In this document: in pieces, positions 28,512 to 37,737 of the stretch
Position numbering within the stretch: position 1 is the first letter of the stretch
How the letters are laid out: each line of letters starts with the position of its first letter
DNA from: Desulfobacula sp.
Lineage (GTDB): Bacteria; Desulfobacterota; Desulfobacteria; Desulfobacterales; Desulfobacteraceae
DNA: 64,000 nucleotides
Direction of reading: 5' to 3'
Assembly (NCBI RefSeq): GCF_030145145.1
Contig: NZ_JAQYWD010000008.1
Coordinates: forward strand, 1 to 64,000
Made by a program: the position numbers and the translations under genes
The notes under the pieces: model-generated
What the model saw: the letters and a program-made list of their open reading frames with translations, nothing else
Database searches by the model: none
Told to the model about the DNA's origin: nothing

Positions 28512-29354
28512 ATGGTACATCCCGGTCAGTTGTTAAAAGAAAATAAATTGTATGCCGGCAAAGAACTGGGGCAGAATTTTCTGGCAAATCCGGGTACGGC
28601 CCGTATGATTGTTGAAAAGACCGGTATATCCGAACAAACACGGGTTATGGAAATCGGGTCCGGGCTGGGAGCGCTGACCATTCCCATTGCACGGATCGCA
28701 TCCCATGTGACGGCAGTGGAAAAAGATTCCCGTCTGATACCCCTTTTACAGAAAGCCCTTGAGACTGAAGCATTGGAAAATGTGACGGTCATCAATCAGG
28801 ATGTTTTAACCCTTGATATTAATGCGCTGGCCAAAGACAAAAAGCTTGTGGTCATAGGGAATCTGCCTTATAATATTTCTTCACAAATCTTGTTTCGATT
28901 AGTTGAAGAAAGACACTGTATTGAAGAGGCATTTTTAATGTTTCAAAAGGAACTGGCAAACCGGATTATTGCGCCTCCTGGTGGAAGAGCATATTCAAGG
29001 CTGTCCGCTGTGGTTCAATATGCCGCAGCGGTTCATTTTGTAGCGACAATCGGTCCGGCATCTTTTTTTCCACGACCTGAAGTAGATTCAACTATTTTAA
29101 ACTTTAAGTTTTATAAAACCCGATCGTTTAATCAAGAACAGGAAAAAATGTTGTTTGATGTCATTAAAGCGGCTTTTTCAAAACGAAGAAAATCTTTAAA
29201 AAACGCAATGGTAGGTGGGGGCGAATTTGATTTTAAAAAGGACTTTGTTGTTCAGGCGTTGGAACTGGCCGGCATAGATGACACAAGACGGGCGGAAACA
29301 CTTACTGTGGAAGAGTTTAAGGCTCTCACCCGGGCGGTATGGGAAACAAGCTGA
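28512..29354 (+). CDS. ksgA: 16S rRNA dimethyladenosine transferase
   Basis: KsgA dimethylates two adjacent adenines near the 3' end of 16S rRNA during small-subunit assembly. The 280 residues contain the N-terminal LGQNFLANPGTARMIVEK block, the SAM-binding loop MEIGSGLGALT (about residue 47), the adenine-methyltransferase motif VIGNLPYNISSQI (about 114-126), and the C-terminal PRPEVDSTI and FSKRRKSLKNAM signatures. It is followed 9 nt later by the HD-GYP gene. AGGGCCAG lies upstream of the ATG. Confidence 0.97.
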   Translation: MVHPGQLLKENKLYAGKELGQNFLANPGTARMIVEKTGISEQTRVMEIGSGLGALTIPIARIASHVTAVEKDSRLIPLLQKALETEALENVTVINQDVLTLDINALAKDKKLVVIGNLPYNISSQILFRLVEERHCIEEAFLMFQKELANRIIAPPGGRAYSRLSAVVQYAAAVHFVATIGPASFFPRPEVDSTILNFKFYKTRSFNQEQEKMLFDVIKAAFSKRRKSLKNAMVGGGEFDFKKDFVVQALELAGIDDTRRAETLTVEEFKALTRAVWETS

Positions 29355-29363
29355 GAGAAGGAG

Positions 29364-30779
29364 ATGATGAATAAAAAAATTTCCATTGATGATCTGATTG
29401 AAATTGTCAAGACCGGCGGAAAAATAAAGACAGGTGTGGATGTCTATAATTCAAAAGGGGTTTTACTTCTGGACAAGGATGTCCTGGTAGAAAAAATAAG
29501 GATTCTAGATATCATCAAAGAGAACGGTATCCACTCTGTTCCGGTCAATATAGCTGCTAATGGCGGCCTTTGGGATGAGAATGGCAATCTGATTATTGGA
29601 ACAGCGTCTCATGAAACAGCAGATCCTGCCATGACATTATCCGAAATCGACGCCATCTATCCGGATATTGCTGCAAATAAAATTGAGATGCGGCTTCAGG
29701 AAATTGAAGAGATAAAACAACAGGCCGGCAAAAAATATGCAGAAGCGAAAAATAGCGTTAAAAAGGTTTTAGCGGATATTAAGCGGACCGGCGGTGAATT
29801 TGATTATGATGAGGTGGAAAGTAATGTTTCCAACCTGGTAGATTTTCTGGTTGTTTCTGGTAACCCTTTTTCTTACCTGACCCAGGAAATATTTTCATAT
29901 GACGATTATCTGTATAACCATTCTGTTAATGTCTGTGCAATTGGAACAGCCGTTCTTCAAAGGTTTAACCAGACGTTTTCAAAGCTGGTGGATGACTTTC
30001 TCAAGGGAAATACATCGGATATTTATAATCCTTTTGAAAAAAAGAGCGAAACATTGCATAAATCATATACCTGTTATTATCCCGAAGACCTGAGTGATAT
30101 TTCCCTTGGGTTCTTTCTTCATGATATTGGGAAAGTAATGGTTGACGAGAAAATTTTAAATAAAGAAGGCCGATTGACAGCAAAAGAGTTTGAAGAAGTA
30201 AAAAAGCATTCCTATGAATACGGTATCAAGCTGCTTGACAAAAATCATCTGAAAAATTCCGTGGTCAAAAATATTATATATTGTCATCATGCACCGCTGT
30301 ATGAGGGTGAGGAACGATGTTATCCCGTTGATATACATTATACGCAGGTGCCGCTGTATGCAAGAATTTGTAAGCTTGCAGATATCTATGATGCCATGAC
30401 ATCCCGGCGGTGTTATAAAGAGGCCTTCAATCCCATCAATGTGGTGACACAATTGTTCAGAACCTATGCCAAAAAAGATAAGATGCTTCAGTATATCCTC
30501 CATGCATTTGTCAAAAGTATTGGCATCTATCCTCCCGGCAGTATTGTTTTTTTAAGGAATGGGCAGATGGCCTATGTCCTTGAAAGTGAGGGACCCCTTG
30601 TCATTCCGTTTACAGATGAAACAGAAAATACCTTGGGCCATAAATCAGATCCGATCAATATCGGTGCGCCTGGACTTGAAGAATCAAAAAAGATTGATAG
30701 CAGAAGAAGTGTTAAATCGCCCAAGGATGTATATGATATTCTTCCTCCCTATATAAAAAAAATAACCGAACGACCCTAA
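29364..30779 (+). CDS. HD-GYP-type domain protein with degenerate GYP motif
   Basis: The 471-residue protein has an N-terminal domain typical of this group (GGKIKTGVDVYNSKGVLLLDKD) and a C-terminal HD domain with HDIGK at about residue 253. The block that is normally HHE-DGSGYP reads HHAPLYEGEERCYP, followed by a well-conserved YARICKLADIYDAMTSRRCY. The metal-binding HD is present, but the GYP loop that contacts cyclic-di-GMP is altered, so hydrolysis of cyclic-di-GMP is uncertain. It may instead bind the nucleotide or act on another substrate. AAGGAG abuts two adjacent ATGs. It is co-directional with ksgA and dapL. Confidence 0.85.
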   Translation: MMNKKISIDDLIEIVKTGGKIKTGVDVYNSKGVLLLDKDVLVEKIRILDIIKENGIHSVPVNIAANGGLWDENGNLIIGTASHETADPAMTLSEIDAIYPDIAANKIEMRLQEIEEIKQQAGKKYAEAKNSVKKVLADIKRTGGEFDYDEVESNVSNLVDFLVVSGNPFSYLTQEIFSYDDYLYNHSVNVCAIGTAVLQRFNQTFSKLVDDFLKGNTSDIYNPFEKKSETLHKSYTCYYPEDLSDISLGFFLHDIGKVMVDEKILNKEGRLTAKEFEEVKKHSYEYGIKLLDKNHLKNSVVKNIIYCHHAPLYEGEERCYPVDIHYTQVPLYARICKLADIYDAMTSRRCYKEAFNPINVVTQLFRTYAKKDKMLQYILHAFVKSIGIYPPGSIVFLRNGQMAYVLESEGPLVIPFTDETENTLGHKSDPINIGAPGLEESKKIDSRRSVKSPKDVYDILPPYIKKITERP

Positions 30780-30849
30780 AAATCAATATGCCCTTTGTTA
30801 TGTTTGAAATCGTTTTTAAAGCATTATGGAGGCATAGAAAGGACGTTTT

Positions 30850-32076
30850 ATGATCAGAGCAAATGATAATTACAGTAAATTAAAAGCATCTTATCTTTTT
30901 TCAGATATTGCCAAAAGAGTGGATGACTACCAAAAGAAAAATTCCGGTACACAAATTATCCGGCTGGGGATTGGTGATGTGACAAAGGCCCTTGTCCCGG
31001 CAGTGATTAAAGGATTTCATGACGGCGTGGATGAAATGGCCAGTGATGCCACCTTCCGGGGGTATGGTCCGGAACAGGGATATGCGTTTCTCAGAGATAA
31101 GATTGCTAAAAATGATTTCCAGGACAGGGGGGCGGATATATCTGCGGATGAAATTTTTGTCAGCGACGGTGCAAAATGCGATACGGGAAATTTCCAGGAA
31201 TTGTTTGCAACAGATATTCGCGTGGCCATCCCTGATCCGGTTTACCCGGCATATCTGGATACCAATGTCATGGCCGGCCGCACCGGTGAGTTTGCAGATG
31301 GTCGATATACCGGCATGGTGTACATGGACTGCTTGAAAGAAAACAATTTTCTGCCGAACCTGCCGGATGAAGAGGTGGATCTGATTTATCTTTGTTTTCC
31401 CAATAATCCCACGGGTTCCACCGCCACACGAGCAGATCTCAAAGGTTGGGTGGATTATGCAAAAAAACACAAGGCCTTGATTTTATTTGATGCTGCCTAT
31501 GAAGCGTTTGTTCGCGATGAAAATCTTCCCAGAACGATTTATGAAATTGAAGGGGCCAAAGAGGTGGCGGTTGAATTCAGAAGTTTTTCAAAAGCAGCAG
31601 GGTTTACCGGTACGCGATGCGGGTTTACCGTTGTGCCCAAAGACTGCAGGGTTTTTAATTCAGTCGGGGAAAAAACATCTCTTCATTCCCTGTGGAATCG
31701 TCGGCACACCACCAAATTCAACGGGGTCTCCTATCCGGTTCAAAAGGCTGCCGAGGCAGTGTATTCTGAAGCGGGTAAGGTCCAGGTGAAGCAGCAGATT
31801 GATGCGTATCTGAAAAATGCTGATATCATCCGAAAAACCATTGACAGTCTTGGGTTTGATTATGTCGGCGGCAATAATTCCCCTTATATCTGGGTGGATG
31901 GAAAAGACAGGGATTCCTGGGACTTTTTTGATCTGCTTTTAACCAAAGCCGGCGTTGTCTGTACACCGGGAGCAGGGTTCGGCAGATGTGGCCAGAACTA
32001 TATCCGCATCAGTGCATTTAATACGCTTGAAAATGTAATGTCGGCCATGGACAGGATTAAAGAGGCATTAAAATGA
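30850..32076 (+). CDS. dapL: LL-diaminopimelate aminotransferase
   Basis: DapL converts tetrahydrodipicolinate directly to LL-diaminopimelate with glutamate as amino donor, the short route to lysine and peptidoglycan. The 408-residue length, the N-terminus (YLFSDIAKRVDDY..IRLGIGDVTK), GYGPEQGYAFLRDKI, FPNNPTG, and the PLP Lys in SFSKAAGFTGTRCGF (about residue 248) are all diagnostic. The route is common in Desulfobacterota. GGAGG lies upstream. Its stop overlaps the start of the first moeA by four nt (ATGA). Confidence 0.95.
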   Translation: MIRANDNYSKLKASYLFSDIAKRVDDYQKKNSGTQIIRLGIGDVTKALVPAVIKGFHDGVDEMASDATFRGYGPEQGYAFLRDKIAKNDFQDRGADISADEIFVSDGAKCDTGNFQELFATDIRVAIPDPVYPAYLDTNVMAGRTGEFADGRYTGMVYMDCLKENNFLPNLPDEEVDLIYLCFPNNPTGSTATRADLKGWVDYAKKHKALILFDAAYEAFVRDENLPRTIYEIEGAKEVAVEFRSFSKAAGFTGTRCGFTVVPKDCRVFNSVGEKTSLHSLWNRRHTTKFNGVSYPVQKAAEAVYSEAGKVQVKQQIDAYLKNADIIRKTIDSLGFDYVGGNNSPYIWVDGKDRDSWDFFDLLLTKAGVVCTPGAGFGRCGQNYIRISAFNTLENVMSAMDRIKEALK

Positions 32077-33299
32077 ATCATTTTTTCAAGGTGAAAAGTC
32101 TGGAAGAGGTCATGGCATTGACAACGCAGTTTTCACCGGTGGCATCGGAAACCATCTCCGTTTCCCAGGCCTATTCAAGAGTTCTGGCCCAAGATCTGGT
32201 CGCACCGAAAGACCTGCCCGGATTCCGGCGGGCCACCATGGACGGGTATGCGGTTGTGGCAAGTTCTACATTCGGGGCCTCTGAATCCAGTCCTGCCTGG
32301 CTTGATGTTGTGGGAACCATTCGGATGGGGGATATTCCGGATGTTGACTTGGAACCAGGGAAAGCCGCTAAAATTTCAACCGGGGGCATGCTTCCCCAGG
32401 GGGCGGACAGTGTGGTCATGGTGGAGCATACAGAACTCATTGATGATACCTCCGTTGAAATTTATAAAAGTGTGGCCCCGCTGCAGCATGTCATTGATGT
32501 CTCCGAAGACTTTGCCAAAGATCAGACCGTGTTACCCAGGGGCGTTTTCATGCGGCCCCAGGAAGAAGGACTTGTCGCCGGGCTTGGGGTCACACAGATT
32601 AAAACCTATAAAATACCCAGGGTGGGAATTATTTCCACAGGGGACGAAATAATTCCCATTGACGAAGATCCGGCTCCGGGCAAAATCCGGGATATCAATT
32701 CGTATACCCTGTCCGGCTTTATCCGGGAAGCCCATGCCGTGCCGGTGCGTTATGGCATTGTTAAAGATGATATTACCGCCCTGAAAACAGCTGTTGAAAA
32801 AGCGGTTCAACAAACGGACATGGTCCTCATTTCCGGGGGAAGCTCTGTGGGAACAAGGGATTATACCGTTGACGTATTATCGTCTTTGCCTGATACGCGC
32901 ATATTGGTCCACGGCATGTCCATAAGTCCCGGAAAACCAACGATTCTTGCCCGGGCCGGGAACAAACCCATATGGGGGCTGCCCGGTCAGGTGGTATCTG
33001 CCATGGTGGTCCTTAAAATAGTGGTCATTCCATTTTTAAACACGCTCAAGGGCCTCGGGCAGCAGGACAGGACAATTCGGATTCCAGCCAAATTGACCCG
33101 AAATGTTTCTTCGGCACAGGGTAGAAGAGATTTTGTCAGGGTCCTGCTGGAAAAGAAGAACAACCAGCTGATGGCAAAACCGGTCCTGGGTAAATCAGGA
33201 TTGATCAGGACCATGATTCATGCCGACGGACTCCTTGAAATCGGTGATCATGTTGAAGGCCTGGAAAAAGATGCCATGGTAGAGATTATCCTTTTATAG
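32073..33299 (+). CDS. moeA: Molybdopterin molybdotransferase MoeA
   Basis: MoeA inserts molybdate (or tungstate) into adenylylated molybdopterin, completing the cofactor of enzymes such as formate dehydrogenases. The 408 residues show DLPGFRRATMDGYAVVAS, STGGMLPQGADSVVMVEHTE, IISTGDEI, ISGGSSVGTRDYT, SPGKPTI and GLPGQVVSAMV. The last is a variant of the usual GLPGNPVS. It overlaps dapL by four nt and is followed 27 nt later by a second, larger MoeA-type gene. Having two suggests division of labour, for example Mo versus W, which the sequence alone cannot settle. Confidence 0.93.
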   Translation: MNHFFKVKSLEEVMALTTQFSPVASETISVSQAYSRVLAQDLVAPKDLPGFRRATMDGYAVVASSTFGASESSPAWLDVVGTIRMGDIPDVDLEPGKAAKISTGGMLPQGADSVVMVEHTELIDDTSVEIYKSVAPLQHVIDVSEDFAKDQTVLPRGVFMRPQEEGLVAGLGVTQIKTYKIPRVGIISTGDEIIPIDEDPAPGKIRDINSYTLSGFIREAHAVPVRYGIVKDDITALKTAVEKAVQQTDMVLISGGSSVGTRDYTVDVLSSLPDTRILVHGMSISPGKPTILARAGNKPIWGLPGQVVSAMVVLKIVVIPFLNTLKGLGQQDRTIRIPAKLTRNVSSAQGRRDFVRVLLEKKNNQLMAKPVLGKSGLIRTMIHADGLLEIGDHVEGLEKDAMVEIILL

Positions 33300-33326
33300 A
33301 AAAAACCAAGAAAGAAGATCAGACCA

Positions 33327-35273
33327 ATGAATTCCAAACGAAACGTATACCTTGATATGAAAAGTATCGCAGAGACAAAAAAGATCCTTTTTGAGCAATT
33401 TGGACACCATGTGACGAAAAGTGAACGTCTTGATGTGGTGAAGGCAAAGGGCCGTGTTCTGGTAAAACCGGCCATTGCGGCCATCTCTTCGCCGAATTTT
33501 CATGCCGCTGCCATGGATGGCATTGCTGTGGCGGCAAAGGTCACCTTTGGTGCAAGTGAAGACGCTCCCATAACCCTTGTTCCCAACGAGAATGCCTTCT
33601 GGGTCAACACCGGTCATGCCATGCCCGAGGGCACCAATGCCGTGATAATGATTGAACATCTCAATATCCTGGATGAAAAGCGTGTTGAAATTGAAGCCCC
33701 GGTCTTCCCCTGGCAGTATGTCCGAAAAATGGGCGAGGATATTGTGGCCACCCAATTGTTGTTTCCCAGGGGGCATAAGATCACTGCATATTCTCTGGGT
33801 GCGCTCCTGGCCGCCGGTATTTTTACCGTGGAGGTTTACAAACGTCCCAACGTTTTAATCATCCCAACAGGATCGGAACTCAAACAATGGCAGGAGATCA
33901 ATATTGATCAACTCAAACCCGGGGATGTGGTGGAGTCCAATTCTTCCGTACTGGGGGGGCTGTGTGAAGATCATGGGGCCCAATTTGACTGTCATCCCAT
34001 GCTCAGAGACAATCTTGATACAATTCAGAGCGCTGTGGAGGCTGCTGCAAAACAAGCGTATGACATGATTTGTATCATTGGCGGATCTTCGGCCGGATCA
34101 GAAGATTTTGCAAAACCCGTGATTTCAAACCTGGGGGTTGTGTATGTCCACGGGGTGACCATGATGCCCGGCAAACCCATGATGTTTGGCCGGGTGTTTG
34201 ATACGCCGGTATTCGGCATCCCGGGATACCCTGTGTCCGCTATTGTCGCTTTTGAACAGTTTGCAGGTCCTTTGCTGTTAAAAATGCAAAAACTTCCCGA
34301 AAAACAGATCACAACGGCGGTTGTTTCCCCGGCCCGGAAAATTGCTTCAAAATTGGGACAGGAAGAATTTTTAAGGGTAAAAATCGGTTCAGTGGATGGT
34401 CGATTAATGTCGTCCCAACTGCCGAGGGGATCCGGCAATATTACCACGCTGACAGAAGCGGATGGCATTATCAGGATTCCACAAAATGTCGAAGGGATAT
34501 CGGAAAAAGAGAGTGTTCAGGCCCAGTTGTTACGGCCGTTAACGGCCATTGAAAATACCATCGTGATTACCGGTTCCCATGATAACACCCTGGACATGCT
34601 CGCGGATCAGATAAAAGGATTCAATGGCGATATGAGTGTTTCCTCAAGCCATGTGGGCAGCATGGGCGGCTTGATGGCCATTAAAAAGGGCGCCTGCCAT
34701 ATGGCCGGTGCCCATCTCCTGGATCCTGCCGATGGCAGCTATAATATTTCATATGTTAAAAAATATCTGCCGGATCAAAGGGTTTGGTTAATTAATCTTG
34801 TCATGAGGGATCAGGGACTGATTGTCCCAAAGGGAAATCCAAAAACCATCCGGTCCATTGAAGATTTGAAAGACAAGACCCTGCAGTTTATCAACCGCCA
34901 GCCAGGATCCGGAACACGGATTCTATTCGATTATAAACTCAAAACCCTTGGCCTGTCCCCTGATGATATTGCCGGATATGAAAATGATGAATACACCCAT
35001 ATGTCTGTGGCTGTTTCGGTGCTTTCCGGAAGGGCAGATGCCGGCCTGGGTATTCATGCCGCTGCCCGGGCCCTTGAACTTGATTTTATACCGGTTGTGA
35101 CGGAAGAGTATGATCTGGTGATTCCGGACAGGTTTTATCATACCCGGAAGATTCAGGTTTTACTTGAAACCATTCATACAAAGGAATTTCAGGATCGGGT
35201 CATGTCTCTAGGCGGATACAGCATTGAAAATACGGGTAAGATAATGTATCGATCCGATGGTTGTAGTGTGTAA
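33327..35273 (+). CDS. MoeA fused to a C-terminal periplasmic-binding-protein-like domain
   Basis: Residues 1 to about 400 are a second MoeA, with AAAMDGIAVAA, NTGHAMPEGTNAVIMIEHL, IIPTGSEL, IGGSSAGSEDFA, MPGKPMMFG and GIPGYPVSAIV. From about 410 a PBP-like domain (VITGSHDNTLDMLADQI.., SSHVGSMGGLMAIKKG, HLLDPADGSYN, QPGSGTRILFDY, GLGIHAAARAL) resembles the substrate-binding part of ModE/LysR-like and TupA/ModA proteins. It probably senses or delivers oxyanion in the cytoplasm, as there is no signal peptide. The fusion is known in anaerobic bacteria and archaea. It sits directly after moeA, and a strong hairpin terminator follows. Confidence 0.9.
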   Translation: MNSKRNVYLDMKSIAETKKILFEQFGHHVTKSERLDVVKAKGRVLVKPAIAAISSPNFHAAAMDGIAVAAKVTFGASEDAPITLVPNENAFWVNTGHAMPEGTNAVIMIEHLNILDEKRVEIEAPVFPWQYVRKMGEDIVATQLLFPRGHKITAYSLGALLAAGIFTVEVYKRPNVLIIPTGSELKQWQEINIDQLKPGDVVESNSSVLGGLCEDHGAQFDCHPMLRDNLDTIQSAVEAAAKQAYDMICIIGGSSAGSEDFAKPVISNLGVVYVHGVTMMPGKPMMFGRVFDTPVFGIPGYPVSAIVAFEQFAGPLLLKMQKLPEKQITTAVVSPARKIASKLGQEEFLRVKIGSVDGRLMSSQLPRGSGNITTLTEADGIIRIPQNVEGISEKESVQAQLLRPLTAIENTIVITGSHDNTLDMLADQIKGFNGDMSVSSSHVGSMGGLMAIKKGACHMAGAHLLDPADGSYNISYVKKYLPDQRVWLINLVMRDQGLIVPKGNPKTIRSIEDLKDKTLQFINRQPGSGTRILFDYKLKTLGLSPDDIAGYENDEYTHMSVAVSVLSGRADAGLGIHAAARALELDFIPVVTEEYDLVIPDRFYHTRKIQVLLETIHTKEFQDRVMSLGGYSIENTGKIMYRSDGCSV

Positions 35274-35300
35274 TTTGTCGACCCGGTGTAACTAGAACCT

Positions 35301-35340
35301 GAAAGGCCACAAAAAAAATCTATTTTTTTTGTGGCCTTTC
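35301..35340. terminator. Bidirectional terminator between moeA fusion and VWA-OmpA lipoprotein gene
   Basis: A long stem with arms at 35301-35318 and 35323-35340 (GAAAGGCCAC then eight A, mirrored by eight T then GTGGCCTTTC) has a four-base loop. A/T runs on both sides make it work in both directions, as expected between convergent genes. Confidence 0.85.
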
Positions 35341-35399
35341 CATTGAATACCCTGGAAAGAAAGGCTATACAGCCTCGTTCTTCCCAGGTTTTTTGTCAC

Positions 35400-36575
35400 T
35401 TAATAGGGATGAATTTCAACCCGTCTGTTGGTTGCGCGGCCAATCTCAGTGCCGTTCAATGCAACGGGTTTGGTAAAACCAAATCCTTCTGTTGCCATTC
35501 TGTTCGTTAATATCCCTTTTCCTATCAGGTAATTCTTAACGGCATGTGCCCGTCTCATGGACAGATCCATGTTGTATTCAGCCGTACCGATATTGTCACA
35601 GTGGCCGTGAAGTTCAACGCTCATGGTAGGATTTTTCTTGAGGATTTTGGCCACATCATCCAATAATGGATAGGCTTGGGCTTTGATGACATCTTTATTA
35701 AAGTCAAACAGTACATTGTCCAGGGTCCAGCACCCAACGGCATTAACCTTAGCACCTATTGGCGTTCCGGGGCATTGATCATTCTCATCATAAACGCCGT
35801 CTTTGTCCGTGTCTTTTTTGATGGGCGCTTTGACAACAGGGGCAGCAACGACCATCGGGACCGCTTTTCTGGAGAGGAAGGCGCGTTCAACGAAATTGGC
35901 CATGCCGGCACTGGTTAACAATGCGTCTGCTGTTGAATAAAACCCGCATCCGCCGATGGCGGCCATTTTTTTCAGAAGGACTTCTCCCTCAGGAGAATCA
36001 CCAACAAGGACCGGATAAAAACAGATGGAGGAACCATACAGGTCTTTTAATTTTTTTGCAGATGCCAGAACGTTGCCGGGCAAATCGCGTCCATCGGTGA
36101 TGATGACAACGGCATTCATATCGCCTGAAAGCCCTTCAAAGTCAGTGCCCGCGGCATCAAGTGCTTGATACATGGGGCTGGGACCACCCGGCTTGGTGAT
36201 TTTTTCAAAGTTATTTTCTAAATTGTGGGAAAAATATTTTTCCATTCCGTAAAAAAGTTCACTGGATTTTTTTGATACTGAATTCAGGTGCCCAAAGGAT
36301 CTGACGCCTGCTGTCTGACCCATTTCGGGAATCGTGTCATTCATCCTGTGCACCAGCGTCTGGGCTGTCGTAAACTTTTTAATTCCATTAATTTTTTCAT
36401 CCATTGAACTGGATGCATCAAAGATGATCAGGAAATTATCCACTTTGGATTCATACTTGTTGGTGTTAAATTGTTTTGCTTGAAATGAGGGCATCGTCGC
36501 CATCTGTTTTGATGCACATCCGAATAAAAAAAGGAAGGCAAAAAATGTTAGTAAGCCTCTAATTAAAAGTCTCAT
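35400..36575 (-). CDS. Lipoprotein with VWA, thrombospondin-3-like and OmpA domains
   Basis: The signal peptide ends in a lipobox FLFGC (Cys20), so the mature protein is lipid-anchored, probably in the outer membrane. A VWA domain follows with an intact MIDAS DASSS (about residues 53-57). A short calcium-binding TSP3-like repeat (DTDKDGVYDENDQCPGTP) comes next, and then an OmpA-C peptidoglycan-binding domain (VELHGHCDNIGTAEYN, LSMRRAHAVKNYL, GRATNRRVEI). It likely tethers the outer membrane to the wall, with the VWA module available for a partner protein or metal-dependent adhesion. It is monocistronic and convergent with the moeA fusion. GGAGAGAAAG lies before the ATG. Confidence 0.88.
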   Translation of the reverse strand: MRLLIRGLLTFFAFLFLFGCASKQMATMPSFQAKQFNTNKYESKVDNFLIIFDASSSMDEKINGIKKFTTAQTLVHRMNDTIPEMGQTAGVRSFGHLNSVSKKSSELFYGMEKYFSHNLENNFEKITKPGGPSPMYQALDAAGTDFEGLSGDMNAVVIITDGRDLPGNVLASAKKLKDLYGSSICFYPVLVGDSPEGEVLLKKMAAIGGCGFYSTADALLTSAGMANFVERAFLSRKAVPMVVAAPVVKAPIKKDTDKDGVYDENDQCPGTPIGAKVNAVGCWTLDNVLFDFNKDVIKAQAYPLLDDVAKILKKNPTMSVELHGHCDNIGTAEYNMDLSMRRAHAVKNYLIGKGILTNRMATEGFGFTKPVALNGTEIGRATNRRVEIHPY

Positions 36576-36899
36576 GGTTCTTTCTCTCCTTTTGATTTTG
36601 TTAGTACTTATGCAGTGTTTTTATGAAGATGGTGTAACTAAAATATACTCCTTTTTACACGATGACAAGAATAAAATCAACCTTTCTTTTATTGATTTTA
36701 TACCCTTTAGATACCCTTTCCTCAACTGATTGCCTAAAACTACTCACGATTGGGAAAAGGTCAAGCCACTGAAAGAAAAACAGAGAAAACAGGCAAGGCG
36801 ATGTTTCAGTGTTTTATTTAATATCTTGCAATTTAAGGCCAGGAATTATATACGAGTGCTGTTTGTTGACCATAATAAATAAAAAGAAAATTACCAAAC
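36576..36899. other. Divergent intergenic region upstream of the OmpA lipoprotein gene and uppP
   Basis: No gene is seen in these 324 bases. They are AT-rich and contain a 9-bp dyad (36672-36700). I considered a cyclic-di-GMP riboswitch in 36740-36830, but the conserved core is absent. Confidence 0.5.
36672..36700. promoter_or_regulatory. 9-bp dyad, possible operator
   Basis: TAAAATCAA and TTGATTTTA form a perfect inverted repeat across 11 nt, about 100 nt upstream of the VWA-OmpA lipoprotein gene. It lacks GC content for a terminator, so an operator is more plausible. The cognate protein is unknown. Confidence 0.25.
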
Positions 36900-37727
36900 A
36901 TGGAACTTTATCAGGGAATCATTCTTGGCATTTTACAGGGACTTACAGAATTTTTACCGGTAAGCAGTTCTGGCCACCTGGTGCTGGGACAGATGTTTTT
37001 TGGAATGACCCAGTCTCAATTGATTTTTGATATCAGTGTCCATGTGGGAACCCTCCTGGCGGTGCTGGTGGTTTATGCGGCGGATATTCTGGCCATGCTT
37101 TCATCGTTGTCTGGTTTTTTTTCAAAGGCTGTCCATTTCAAGCCGGTGGCACACCTGGTCAAGGAAGATAACCATCTTCAAATGGCAGGGTTAATTGTGA
37201 TGGCGTCTATTCCAACAGCCGTCATTGGGCTTGTCTTAAAACAGTTTGAGCAGATATTATTCAGCTCCGAGGTGCTGGTGGGGTTTATGTTGATTCTGAC
37301 GGGGACAATCTTGTGGCTTTCCCGGAATTATTATTATAATGAAAATAAACAACAAAAATTTGGCATTAAAAAGGCGCTTTTTATTGGCGTGACCCAGGGA
37401 CTTGCCGTCATTCCCGGTATTTCCCGGTCAGGTTCCACCATTGCCGCGGGTATGGTTATGGGACTGGATCGGCACAACGCTGCCAAATTTTCTTTTTTGT
37501 TATCCATTCCTGCCATTGTGGGGGCGGAAATGTTAGGCTTAAAGGATATCCTAACAGAGGGGCTTATCATTGATACTGTGACCCTGTATGCGACAATCGT
37601 TTCATTTATAACCGGCTTGATTGCGTTAAAAATTCTTTTGAGGTTGGTTCATTCGGGCAGGTTCCATCTGTTTGCCCCGTATTGTTGGCTGTTAGGCTCA
37701 CTGGTCCTTTTATCAAAAATTATCTAA
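36900..37727 (+). CDS. uppP: Undecaprenyl-diphosphatase
   Basis: UppP (BacA) removes a phosphate from undecaprenyl pyrophosphate so that the lipid carrier of cell-wall synthesis can be reused. The 275-residue integral membrane protein shows both family signatures, GLTEFLPVSSSGHLVLG near the N-terminus and PGISRSGSTIAAG in the middle, with the expected series of hydrophobic helices. No clear ribosome binding site is visible before the ATG. Phosphomannomutase follows after 10 nt, joining two envelope-building steps in one transcript. Confidence 0.95.
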   Translation: MELYQGIILGILQGLTEFLPVSSSGHLVLGQMFFGMTQSQLIFDISVHVGTLLAVLVVYAADILAMLSSLSGFFSKAVHFKPVAHLVKEDNHLQMAGLIVMASIPTAVIGLVLKQFEQILFSSEVLVGFMLILTGTILWLSRNYYYNENKQQKFGIKKALFIGVTQGLAVIPGISRSGSTIAAGMVMGLDRHNAAKFSFLLSIPAIVGAEMLGLKDILTEGLIIDTVTLYATIVSFITGLIALKILLRLVHSGRFHLFAPYCWLLGSLVLLSKII

Positions 37728-37737
37728 AGGAGGCGGT

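Noticed and set aside
30901-31470. 189-codon open frame antisense to dapL
   Set aside because: It is a shadow of dapL with no protein features.
36740-36830. Possible cyclic-di-GMP riboswitch upstream of uppP
   Set aside because: Some GAAA and purine-rich blocks are present, but the conserved three-way-junction core and tetraloop receptor are not.
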